A program made the position numbers and the translations under genes. Shown one piece after another: positions 15,498 to 23,903 of a DNA stretch of 43,313 bases. A model generated the notes under the pieces. The model saw only the letters and a program-made list of their open reading frames with translations. It ran no database searches and was not told where the DNA came from. How positions within the stretch are numbered: the first letter of the stretch is position 1; each line of letters starts with the position of its first letter. The DNA lies in assembly GCA_002506875.1 (NCBI GenBank), contig DAYJ01000014.1:1-43313 (forward strand), written 5' to 3'. The stretch is from Euryarchaeota archaeon UBA40. Lineage in GTDB: Archaea; Thermoplasmatota; Poseidoniia; Poseidoniales; Thalassarchaeaceae.

Positions 15498-18368
15498 ATG
15501 ACATTGCAAAATCCATCTACTGGACAGAGGACTTGGGCCGCTATCGAATCCGATCTTAAGATTCGGCAACCCGCTTCGGATCAGAACATGACCCTTCATT
15601 TCGGTCGATGGGAAGATCAACCTCACCAACATCTACCAGTTGCCCGTATGTTTGCGGGGCCATGGAAAGGTATTCTCGTAGCTGATGAAGTGGGCCTTGG
15701 AAAAACCATATCTGCGATGATCTCGATTCGAGAACTCCATGCTAGAGGTGAAACGGGAGGTATTCTAATTGCTTGTCCAGGGAGCCTGCGATCAAAATGG
15801 AAGAACGAACTCGCACATCGAGTCGACCTTGAAGCAAAAACGCCCGCGACCTGCGCCTCCTTCCTCGAAGAACTCGATGCTCTACAGAACGGCTCAAACA
15901 ATGTTGTAATCGTCAGTCACGGTGTTCTCCGGCGAGCCGAAACGCTTGATTCGATGGTAGGTCAAAGGATGGATTTACTCATGACAATTGTCGATGAAGC
16001 CCACCATGTTCGAAATCCGAAATCAAGGCTTCATGATGCGGTCCAAATGCTCTTCCTATCATCGCGCTGGAAGATGCTTCTCACAGCAACACCAGTCAAT
16101 CTTGATAATGAGGATCTTTTTGTCTTACTCTCTCTCATCGCTCCAGATCGATGGCCTGATATCCATTCCTTTCGTGCTACTATGTCCCCCACTGCCACAA
16201 TACACAGTGCTATCGATGCAGTATGTACAAAACCAATTCAAGCCGATCAACTCAGAAATGAAATCGGTCGATTAAGCAATTACGTCGCAATGCAAGATGA
16301 TCCTCGATTGAGGGATATTCGAGTTCTATCTGCTGAAGGTGAATATCTTTCATCAAAATCACATCGTGAACTTGTCGACCTATTGAGAGAGATGTTGCCG
16401 CTGAACGACATGCTCGTTCGAACGCGGCGGAAAGACCTCGACATGGAGCTTGCTCAACGATCTCCGGTCATACTTCACGTCAATCTAACCGAAGAAGAAT
16501 GGGCTCTCTACAGGGCAGCACGAACCTGGTCATATCGGCTCCAGCGTCTAAGAGATCCCGATGGTGGCTTTGATTGGGCATCGATTATGCCAGAACGAAT
16601 GGCATCATCCTGTCTGCAAGCCTACGCATCCCATGTGCTCCATAAAATCGAGAAAGTATTGGAGACTCCTCCCGATGAAGAGGAAGAAGACGCTCGAATT
16701 ATTGATGCATGGAGGAACTTGCCGGAACATCGAGAACTTGTACGCGCAGCGAAATCTCTTGGGCATCGAGATACGAAATATGAGGCGCTAATCGGATGGC
16801 TAAGGAAACAAGAAACAACAGATGGTTTTGATGGAGGGGTCCTCCTATTCTCCCAATTCCATGGTACCCTTGAACACCTTCTGAAAAAATTGAACGATGA
16901 CGGGCTCAGAGCAGAGTTGCTGACTGGAAAAACGCCACTTGCAAGACGAGATGAAATCCGAGAGCGGTTCGCTCGTGGCGAAATGGATGTACTCCTAAGC
17001 AGCGAAGTCGGAACAGAAGGGCTCGATCAACAACACTGCCATCGACTCGTCAACTACGACCTCCCATGGAATCCAATGAAGCTAGAGCAGCGAATTGGGA
17101 GGTTAGATCGCTATGGACAGAGGAGTCCCGTAATACACATCGCAAACATGTGTGTTCAAGGTACGATCGATGCTGCAATCCTAGGTCGATTGCTATTCCG
17201 TATCCAGATCTTTGAAACATCTCTTGGAATGGTTGACCCGATGCTAGGTCGAGCCGTCCGTGTTCTTGCTCAGAACGAGATCTCACGAAATGCCGTCAGA
17301 GAGGATGCAGAACCAGGTTTCCAATTCATGGATCTTGACCATTATCTTGAGATTGAGAATGACGAGGACGTCGAGGAGATTCTTCAGGAGAGAAATCGAT
17401 GGGTTACCGAATCGGCACTCAAAGAGCGAGAGGTCATTGGAGCGGATCCAGGTGTTCGACGCGTACGTTCTGCAATGGAAGAGCATCGAGTAGATGTCAA
17501 ACCAGAAGATGTCCGACGGCAAATCGAACGTTGGATGATTACGAATGGAGGGGATCACTACGAAGCGTCTGACGGCGTCTGGATGATTCGGTTATCCAAT
17601 GAATGTCTGGAGAAATTGAGTTCATCCAGACACGGAACGACGGATTGGAAGGAGCTCATATGCCGACTCAGTCGACGTGCTGGACCACAATGGCTTGAGA
17701 TCACGTATAGTCAAGCCATCGCTCGAGAACGTACTGATCTTGAATTTGTCAATCCTTGGCATCCTCTGATGCGTATTTCTCTCGATGAATCTACCCGAGT
17801 GTTCGGAGAGGATGTGATTGCCTCTGAAATTCTTAGTGTGGGGTCTGCCGACTCTCTTCCCACTGGAACTGCTTGTGTCGTGGCAATTGAGTGGCGAGTT
17901 CATGGGCTCAACGAACACCGAATTCGGCGATGGCTTGCTCTAGATGAAAAGTTCAATCCGCTCATTACCCTCGACCACAATCCGTGGATGGATACCGAGG
18001 AAATACCTCGAGTAATAATGCGAGACGATTCCTTGATTCAACACTTAGAAGAAGCTCGAACTCGACTCCATGGTGAATTACTATTCCATGAAAGAAATCG
18101 ATTAGCCCCCTTGCTGAATGAACTGACTATCAATACTAATGCGGCGTGGAAATCAAGAATTGAAGCAGAAGAAGTACAAATACAGAAAGCAGAATGGAAT
18201 GCTACGCTCCGTGACGAAATTGTCGATATACGGTGGTTGCGTATGAAGCGGGGTATCATCAATCGGCTCCATGAGCAATTGAACGAACGTATCGAAGAGA
18301 TAGACAGAATTAGGCAATCTATGCAAGCAAGCATAGCCATTCCAATCGTTGTCCTTATCGGGGAATAA
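15498..18368 (+). CDS. SNF2-family ATPase, RapA/HepA-like
   Basis: The protein has 956 residues. The two-lobed SF2 helicase core occupies about residues 30-560: ADEVGLGKT (62-70, Walker A), CPGSLRSKWKNEL (Ia), IVDEAHHVRNPKS (DEAH at 166-169), LLTATPVNLDNEDLFVLL (III), VLLFSQFHGTL (IV), LLSSEVGTEGLDQQHCHRLV (V) and PWNPMKLEQRIGRLDRYGQ (VI). The GTEGLD and E-QRIGRLDR-GQ pattern matches the RapA subgroup, which in bacteria recycles stalled RNA polymerase. The C-terminal ~400 residues are helical and Arg/Glu-rich with no recognised domain; RapA N-terminal Tudor-like domains are absent. A transcription or DNA-remodelling role is inferred. Confidence 0.9.
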   Translation: MTLQNPSTGQRTWAAIESDLKIRQPASDQNMTLHFGRWEDQPHQHLPVARMFAGPWKGILVADEVGLGKTISAMISIRELHARGETGGILIACPGSLRSKWKNELAHRVDLEAKTPATCASFLEELDALQNGSNNVVIVSHGVLRRAETLDSMVGQRMDLLMTIVDEAHHVRNPKSRLHDAVQMLFLSSRWKMLLTATPVNLDNEDLFVLLSLIAPDRWPDIHSFRATMSPTATIHSAIDAVCTKPIQADQLRNEIGRLSNYVAMQDDPRLRDIRVLSAEGEYLSSKSHRELVDLLREMLPLNDMLVRTRRKDLDMELAQRSPVILHVNLTEEEWALYRAARTWSYRLQRLRDPDGGFDWASIMPERMASSCLQAYASHVLHKIEKVLETPPDEEEEDARIIDAWRNLPEHRELVRAAKSLGHRDTKYEALIGWLRKQETTDGFDGGVLLFSQFHGTLEHLLKKLNDDGLRAELLTGKTPLARRDEIRERFARGEMDVLLSSEVGTEGLDQQHCHRLVNYDLPWNPMKLEQRIGRLDRYGQRSPVIHIANMCVQGTIDAAILGRLLFRIQIFETSLGMVDPMLGRAVRVLAQNEISRNAVREDAEPGFQFMDLDHYLEIENDEDVEEILQERNRWVTESALKEREVIGADPGVRRVRSAMEEHRVDVKPEDVRRQIERWMITNGGDHYEASDGVWMIRLSNECLEKLSSSRHGTTDWKELICRLSRRAGPQWLEITYSQAIARERTDLEFVNPWHPLMRISLDESTRVFGEDVIASEILSVGSADSLPTGTACVVAIEWRVHGLNEHRIRRWLALDEKFNPLITLDHNPWMDTEEIPRVIMRDDSLIQHLEEARTRLHGELLFHERNRLAPLLNELTINTNAAWKSRIEAEEVQIQKAEWNATLRDEIVDIRWLRMKRGIINRLHEQLNERIEEIDRIRQSMQASIAIPIVVLIGE

Positions 18369-18377
18369 CACCGAGAA

Positions 18378-18980
18378 TCACAAAAATCGACCGGGAGGAG
18401 GATCGACTGTATCGATTAGAGGATTCAACTCGTTCACGTGTGTCTTCAAACCCTCAACTGTAGACCCTTTCATTGCCATAGACCTCATTAGGACTCTGCG
18501 AGTTGAATCATCGATTCTCATATCGAGGCTCCGCATTCTAACACGCAGACGATCGTGAAGGCGTTCACCAGTTCGGTCCCAATCCATCATCAACATCACA
18601 GATGCACCGCCATCAAACGGATTTCTCCGCCCATACCTGTCATGGAGATGAGCAATCAATCGACTCTGACTCCAACCCCTGTTGACCAGTTCAATGGGGC
18701 CATCAAAACCTAAGGCACGAAGTGTCTCAAGATCTCTGCGCCCTTCGACTATAATTGGGCATCCAGAACCGCCTTGGATAGGATTCCTATTTCTTGACCT
18801 CGCACGAGCAAGTGCACGAGCAGAGGACATGAGGGACTCTTCTCCTAGAGGATTTCGACGACCAAAGTTGGATGACATCAGAATTCTTTCTCCATACCTA
18901 TCCGGTACCCATCGGCACGCCGAAGTTCGAAGCCCCCTTGGTAGAACGATTTTACAAGGTAGTTCTTGAATGCGAAGCAT
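18378..18980 (-). CDS. Toprim-domain protein
   Basis: The protein has up to 200 residues. After a basic ~65-residue segment, the Toprim fold is visible: CPIIVEGRRDLETLRALGFD with the catalytic-type glutamate, and VMLMMDWDRTGERL, giving the acidic DxD pair. Toprim domains use metal ions to cut or join nucleic acid in DnaG, topoisomerases, RecR and RNase M5. This stand-alone archaeal type resembles the small M5-like Toprim proteins. No partner domain is present, so the substrate is unknown. The start may be 18980, 18878 or 18830. It converges on the SNF2 gene with a 9-base gap. Confidence 0.75.
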   Translation of the reverse strand: MLRIQELPCKIVLPRGLRTSACRWVPDRYGERILMSSNFGRRNPLGEESLMSSARALARARSRNRNPIQGGSGCPIIVEGRRDLETLRALGFDGPIELVNRGWSQSRLIAHLHDRYGRRNPFDGGASVMLMMDWDRTGERLHDRLRVRMRSLDMRIDDSTRRVLMRSMAMKGSTVEGLKTHVNELNPLIDTVDPPPGRFL

Positions 18981-19108
18981 AGAATCTCTCTAATCAAAGG
19001 AATTCTTGCCCACTCAACCATCTACTAACTATGGGTCTTGAGTATGGATGGTTGAGGCCCACGAATGCTTATCTACGGGAGTCAAGACGCTTTGAACGAG
19101 GGTTGGGA

Positions 19109-19831
19109 ATGGGCATAGCGAGCGCCGCATTCGACAGTCTTTGGAATGAGTACTTGGTATGGTCCGCAATCGTCGGTTCTATCACGTTTATTTGGCTAGC
19201 ACACCACTCACTCACCTACCGCTCAAAAGATGAGGGGGATGATTGGGTTGATGTCGACGGAATAGAAGTAGGCGTCTTCCCAAAACACAACGACAACATC
19301 TCCCTTGAACTAGCATGGACGATTATTCCATTTATCCTCATCATCTACTTGACATGGATTTCTTGGGGCCCGATTAACGATATCTGGGCAGACCCTACTG
19401 ATCCTGACAGCCAGTATGGCCTCGATTGCACGGATGCTGCTGCTGACCCAAACAAGTGCTACCACACCATCGATATTCAAGCGCAGCAATGGTTCTGGTC
19501 CATCGACTGCCGTGACCTCGGGCCTACACTCTGTGATGCATCACAGTATCAAGATTTGAATGGAACTACAGTCCCGGTGATATCTTTGAAAGAAGGGCAA
19601 TTCTATCTCGCAAATCTCACTTCAATCGATGTAACCCATGCTCCATGGTTCGTAGCATTCGGGGTGAAAGAGGATTCAGTACCAGGACTTGACACTCAGG
19701 TCTGGATTATTCCGACCTGTGATGAAGCCGACTGTGGCGGAGAAGAGGGAGAATCATCCCTACTTCTATGCACAGAATATTGCGGTGACGATCACGCCTA
19801 CATGGCCGCTGTGGTGAATGTTCACAAGTAA
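19109..19831 (+). CDS. coxB: Cytochrome c oxidase subunit II
   Basis: The protein has 240 residues from the ATG at 19109; an in-frame ATG at 19031 would add 26 unlikely residues. Two transmembrane helices (about 16-34 and 67-87) precede a cupredoxin domain carrying a complete CuA centre: H177 (DVTHAPW), C221, E223, C225, H229 and M232 (CTEYCGDDHAYM). The QQWFW electron-entry segment is at 126-130. CuA accepts electrons from cytochrome c or a blue copper protein and passes them to heme a in subunit I. Six extra cysteines (107, 117, 134, 142, 204, 209) are unusual and could form disulfides outside the cell. It is the first gene of the cox operon. Confidence 0.93.
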   Translation: MGIASAAFDSLWNEYLVWSAIVGSITFIWLAHHSLTYRSKDEGDDWVDVDGIEVGVFPKHNDNISLELAWTIIPFILIIYLTWISWGPINDIWADPTDPDSQYGLDCTDAAADPNKCYHTIDIQAQQWFWSIDCRDLGPTLCDASQYQDLNGTTVPVISLKEGQFYLANLTSIDVTHAPWFVAFGVKEDSVPGLDTQVWIIPTCDEADCGGEEGESSLLLCTEYCGDDHAYMAAVVNVHK

Positions 19832-19843
19832 GGTGTTGAAGAT

Positions 19844-22234
19844 ATGAAGCAGAATACTCTTCTTCGAACTCTTGTCCTACTAACCGTTCTCGGCCTAGCT
19901 CTAAGCATGGCACCTCAAGCAGATTCTTTGCCCAATGGGATTATTGGACAAAGCGAAAAGGGGTGCACTTGCCACGGTGCCATCCCTGATTCCGGTGTGA
20001 CTCCTTCCATCGAGGGGCTCCCGGCGACATTCAACGCCAGTACTACCTACACCTTGACTATTTCATTCACAGGAGGGCCTTCGGGGCAATCAGGTGACCC
20101 CCACAACCTGGGAGGATTCAATTTAGCTGTATCTTCTGGAATTCTCGAAGCAGTCGATGATACTGTCAAGATTGATGCAGATCAAGCCACTCATAATGGA
20201 ATTGATGATGATTTAGATGGGAATGGAATTCAAGATGCAATCGAAGCCGGAGGGGCTGCAATCGTCAGTGGTAACGATTACACCTCATGGTTAGTCAACT
20301 GGACATCGCCGTCAAGCGGATCAAGCACTTTCACACTTGCAGTCAATTCTGTTAACGGAGATGGGCAAGCAAGCGCCGATGACGCTTGGAATCTAATGGC
20401 CATTACAGTTGCAGGACCCTCTACTGGAGCAGCGGCCGAGGAATTACAATCTGCAGATCCCTTTGTCGTACTTGTAACACTCATCATCGTGTCTGCATTC
20501 TTACTCGCCACCGTCATCCTCTACACATTCTATCGAGTTAGCCCGGACGGATTTAACTGGGAAAGTTTCGCCCCATGGATTATTGAGTGGTTAACATCCA
20601 CGGATCACAAGAAAGTTGGGACTCTCTACTTCCTAGCAGGATTCTTCTTCCTAGGCGTGGGAGGAATCATGGCTCTTCTAATCCGAATCCAACTTGCTGT
20701 CCCAGGCAATGATTTCCTCACTCAAGACCAATACAATGCATTCTTCACGATGCATGGAACGACGATGATTTTCTTGGCTGCTATGCCATTAATCAATGGA
20801 TTAGCGAATTGGCTAATCCCACTACAAATAGGAGCCCATGACCTTGCTCTTCCACGAATCAACGCGATGTCTTTCTGGCTACAACCATTCGCAGCTATAC
20901 TGATTTTCACAGGTGTATTCAGTGGGCAAGCTGCTGATGTAGGATGGACTGGATACGCGCCTTACATTGTCTCAGAAACCGCGCATACTGGAACTACACT
21001 ATGGGTTGCTGGACAAATTATGCTGGTAGCATCGTCCACACTTACTGGAATCAATTTCCTAGCAACGATTTGTGGCATGAGAGCCCCGGGTATGGGTTGG
21101 ATGCAGATGCCGTTGTTCACTTGGTCTATCTTCATAGCCAATCTGATGCTCTTCCTTTCCATCCCGGCTTGGGGTGTTGGACTTATTCAGGTCTATCTAG
21201 ATCGTACCATTGGCACTGCATTCTACCATGTTGCATCCGGAGGAGACCCACTTCTGTGGAGTCATCTATTCTGGTACTTCGGCCATCCAGAGGTGTACGT
21301 AGTGATTGTTCCAGCCTTCGGTGTAATCTCTGAAGTTCTTGCCACCTCTGCAAGGCGCTCCGTCTTTGGATATCGGTCGATGGTCTACGCAATGGCAGGC
21401 ATCGGTGTAGTGGCCTTCATCGTATATGGCCACCATATGTTTACCTCTGGAATGTCCCCTACCCTCCGCTTCGTAACCATGCTCACAACGATGCTTGTCG
21501 CTGTCCCAACTGGAATCAAGATATTCAATTGGCTCAAGACAATGCACAAAGGATCTCTTGTCTATCGGACTCATACTCTATGGGCGCTAGGATTCCTCGT
21601 AACATTCACCCTCGGTGGAATCTCAGGGATGTTCTTCCCCTCGCTAGCCATGGATACTCATCTACACGAGACATACTTCGTCGTTGCACATTTCCATTAC
21701 GTATTCGTAGGTGGAACTGTATTCGGCGTGTTCTCTGCTGTATACTACTGGTTCCCTAAGATGTCAGGGCGGATGATGGACGAAAAGTGGGGACTCCTAC
21801 ACTTCCTAACCGGATTTATTTCCTTCAATGGTATCTTTTGGCCAATGCACAAGCTTGGTGTCCTTGGAATGGCTCGACGTCACCACACATGGTTCATTAC
21901 AACGGATGATTACGCAAATATCCCAGCAGAAATGGCATCTTGGAACTTATTCATCACTGCCTGCGCTTTCCTCTTCTTCTTCTCAAACTTCATACTCGTC
22001 GGGAATATAATCAAGACGATAGTGTCCGGCAAGAAAGCTCCAGCAGATCCATGGGGGGGTTGGTCCTTTGAGTGGATGTGCTCCTCGCCGCCACCAACTC
22101 CTTCGTTCGATCCACACAATCCACCAGTTCTTCGAGATGCGAACGAACATATTGCATCCGAGCCTTCACGGCTTGCAAAATGGTTTGAAGGTCTCATGAT
22201 GGCAGAAGAAGACGATTCGGAGGTGAGTCATTGA
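19844..22234 (+). CDS. coxA: Cytochrome c oxidase subunit I with an added N-terminal Reeler-like secreted domain
   Basis: The protein has 796 residues. A signal peptide (1-28) and a ~175-residue extracytoplasmic domain (GCTCHG at 40-45, then GGFNLAVSSGIL) of choice-of-anchor-V/Reeler type precede an extra helix (207-229). The 12-helix heme-copper oxidase core starts at ~255. Ligands are present: H304 and H618 for heme a, H481, H530 and H531 for CuB, H616 for heme a3. Y485 of HPEVY is the cross-linked tyrosine and E483 the D-channel glutamate, so this is an A1-type enzyme that reduces O2 and pumps protons. Asp of AHDLALPRIN supports the D channel. The N-terminal domain is not part of standard CoxA and its role is unknown. 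It lies 12 bases after coxB and overlaps coxC. Confidence 0.93.
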   Translation: MKQNTLLRTLVLLTVLGLALSMAPQADSLPNGIIGQSEKGCTCHGAIPDSGVTPSIEGLPATFNASTTYTLTISFTGGPSGQSGDPHNLGGFNLAVSSGILEAVDDTVKIDADQATHNGIDDDLDGNGIQDAIEAGGAAIVSGNDYTSWLVNWTSPSSGSSTFTLAVNSVNGDGQASADDAWNLMAITVAGPSTGAAAEELQSADPFVVLVTLIIVSAFLLATVILYTFYRVSPDGFNWESFAPWIIEWLTSTDHKKVGTLYFLAGFFFLGVGGIMALLIRIQLAVPGNDFLTQDQYNAFFTMHGTTMIFLAAMPLINGLANWLIPLQIGAHDLALPRINAMSFWLQPFAAILIFTGVFSGQAADVGWTGYAPYIVSETAHTGTTLWVAGQIMLVASSTLTGINFLATICGMRAPGMGWMQMPLFTWSIFIANLMLFLSIPAWGVGLIQVYLDRTIGTAFYHVASGGDPLLWSHLFWYFGHPEVYVVIVPAFGVISEVLATSARRSVFGYRSMVYAMAGIGVVAFIVYGHHMFTSGMSPTLRFVTMLTTMLVAVPTGIKIFNWLKTMHKGSLVYRTHTLWALGFLVTFTLGGISGMFFPSLAMDTHLHETYFVVAHFHYVFVGGTVFGVFSAVYYWFPKMSGRMMDEKWGLLHFLTGFISFNGIFWPMHKLGVLGMARRHHTWFITTDDYANIPAEMASWNLFITACAFLFFFSNFILVGNIIKTIVSGKKAPADPWGGWSFEWMCSSPPPTPSFDPHNPPVLRDANEHIASEPSRLAKWFEGLMMAEEDDSEVSH
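22219..22226 (+). promoter_or_regulatory. Shine-Dalgarno supporting a TTG start for coxC
   Basis: GGAGGTGA sits four bases before the TTG at 22231, inside the last codons of coxA. No in-frame ATG lies near, so this site decides the start. The same GAGGTGAT motif precedes coxD (23384-23391) and the FEN-1 gene (30573-30580). Confidence 0.6.
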
Positions 22235-23385
22235 GCGCAGATTACGGCCATGATAATCATGACCATCATGCCTCCCCCTGGGGACCTCATGATTGGAGTC
22301 ACGGTGCACCGCACAACTCGTTTGCACCGCTAATCATGAGCGCTGGTTTTGCGATGTTCCTATACGGATTTGCCCATGTCTTCATCGGTGGAGATGTTGC
22401 TGATCTTGGCGCACTTAGTGGTGTAATGCTTGGCCTAATCATTATCACAATGGGCTTGCTCGTCTGGTGGCGGCAAGATATGTCAGCAGATGGAGTATAC
22501 GAACCAAAGGCAACTGGTGCACCATTCCGTAATATCGATATTCGCAAGGTTTCGATGTGGATTTTCTTGATGTCCGAGATGATGGTATTCACCAGTCTAT
22601 TCAGTACCTATATCCGCTATCGTCTAGGCATCCAAAACTGTGGAGACGTCTTCCTCTCTGGGGAATGGGTCGAAGGTACGTCCGTGGTATGCTTTGAGCC
22701 CGCAGCACATCTAATTGCAAGCAGTTGGTTCCATCTCGCACCAGGAGCAGTGAACACATTTGCTTTGATTATCTCATCATTCACTATTGTCCTTGCACTC
22801 AAGACTGCGAAGATGAGCGACAAAAAGTACGCTGATAAGTATGAAATTGATATGGAAAGTGTCCAGAAGCATCGAAGTCGCAAGGTTGCTATGTTCCTTG
22901 GCTCGACCCTCTTCCTCGCAACACTCTTCCTAACGCTGAAGATGATTGAATGGTTCATTGGTTTCCCTACCCCTGGTCCTCTGACTGACCTAAATCACGG
23001 CCACTCAGAAATTGCCTCACTTTACACTGAAGGATACACTATCCATGCAAATTCATACCAGCATTACGCGTATGATACATCATATCACGATGGCCACGAG
23101 ATCCCTCACGACAGCGCCCTCTACAGCATGATGCAAGCAGGAACGCATCCAGGTGGAGTGATGATGGCGGATATCCGAGTTGGTGCTTCGACCTTCTTCG
23201 TGACAACAGGCACCCACGGAGTACACGTCCTCGCAGGAATGATTGGGCTATCCTACATGACTTTCAAGGGACTCCGTGGAGGCTATGGTCCTTCGAATGC
23301 TGTTTCGATTGAATACTTCGGCCTTTACTGGCACTTCGTTGACCTAGTATGGGTGCTCGTCTTCCCATTCTTCTATCTGTTCTGA
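22231..23385 (+). CDS. coxC: Cytochrome c oxidase subunit III
   Basis: The protein has 384 residues and starts at TTG, overlapping the coxA stop (TTGA). It carries the family features: MSEMMVFTSLF with the conserved glutamate region, FHLAPGAVNTFALIISSFTI, FFVTTGTHGVHVLAGM, and the terminal YWHFVDLVWVLVFPFFYLF. The N-terminus is unusually His-rich (HDNHDHHAS then HDWSHGAPH), and a His-rich insertion of ~70 residues (DLNHGHSEIASLY to HDGHEIPHD) lies between the middle helices. Such segments could bind metal or be adaptive loops. Subunit III stabilises the oxidase and its oxygen channel. The total length exceeds the usual ~200-270 residues because of these additions. Confidence 0.92.
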   Translation: MSADYGHDNHDHHASPWGPHDWSHGAPHNSFAPLIMSAGFAMFLYGFAHVFIGGDVADLGALSGVMLGLIIITMGLLVWWRQDMSADGVYEPKATGAPFRNIDIRKVSMWIFLMSEMMVFTSLFSTYIRYRLGIQNCGDVFLSGEWVEGTSVVCFEPAAHLIASSWFHLAPGAVNTFALIISSFTIVLALKTAKMSDKKYADKYEIDMESVQKHRSRKVAMFLGSTLFLATLFLTLKMIEWFIGFPTPGPLTDLNHGHSEIASLYTEGYTIHANSYQHYAYDTSYHDGHEIPHDSALYSMMQAGTHPGGVMMADIRVGASTFFVTTGTHGVHVLAGMIGLSYMTFKGLRGGYGPSNAVSIEYFGLYWHFVDLVWVLVFPFFYLF

Positions 23386-23396
23386 GGTGATGAAAT

Positions 23397-23726
23397 ATGG
23401 CACACTACACGATTTTAGGAAAAGATCCCTACTGGATGAACTTCTGGGGTCTGATGATACTTACTGCAATTGAGGTGGCTGCTGTCGGTGTTGAATTAGG
23501 CGACACTATTACGATGAGTATTCTTATCGGAATCGCTATCCCGAAGTTCATCATGATTGCAGCGATTTTCATGCACCTATACGGCGATGCGGATTCAAAA
23601 ATCCTCACAATGACGGCGCTCTTCCCAGCGTTCTTCATCATCGTCATGGTTTTCTTCATCGGCCTAACTAGCCCGGGAACCGCAACCGAGCTCCCTGCAT
23701 GGTGCCGACCCGGATATTGGACCTGA
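23397..23726 (+). CDS. coxD: Cytochrome c oxidase subunit IV, prokaryotic type
   Basis: The protein has 109 residues and three transmembrane helices (FWGLMILTAIEVAAVGVEL; IGIAIPKFIMIAAIFMHLYG; ALFPAFFIIVMVFFIGL). The K-F-x-x-x-x-FMHL pattern in the second helix is typical of prokaryotic COX IV (CyoD-like) subunits, which stabilise the complex. A Shine-Dalgarno GAGGTGAT overlaps the coxC stop. As the last gene of the cox operon it is followed by a 44-base gap and tRNA-Ser. Confidence 0.88.
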   Translation: MAHYTILGKDPYWMNFWGLMILTAIEVAAVGVELGDTITMSILIGIAIPKFIMIAAIFMHLYGDADSKILTMTALFPAFFIIVMVFFIGLTSPGTATELPAWCRPGYWT

Positions 23727-23770
23727 AATGCACAAAGCGTGAAATCTACCTTAGGATTCGAACACCTGTA

Positions 23771-23853
23771 GCTGACGTCGCATAGCCTGGTATTGCGCCG
23801 GATTTGAAATCCGGTGTCCCTTGGACTCGGGAGTTCGAATCTCTCCGTCAGCG
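23771..23853 (+). tRNA. tRNA-Ser(TGA)
   Basis: The cloverleaf was read by eye. Acceptor GCTGACG pairs with CGTCAGC; the D arm is GCA/TGC with GG in the loop; the anticodon arm is CCGGA-TTTGAAA-TCCGG with anticodon TGA at 23805-23807. A long variable arm typical of Ser follows, then a T arm around TTCGAAT. The discriminator is G, as in serine tRNAs, and CCA is not encoded. There is no intron. Confidence 0.92.
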
Positions 23854-23903
23854 CCTACCTTCAACTCGGGAAATCTATTCAACGCCGATGTTGCTCCGTA
23901 ACC

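Noticed and set aside
23814..23903. N-terminal extension of the lipobox membrane protein.
   Set aside because: The extended start lies within the tRNA-Ser gene, while the ATG at 23904 begins a clean signal peptide.
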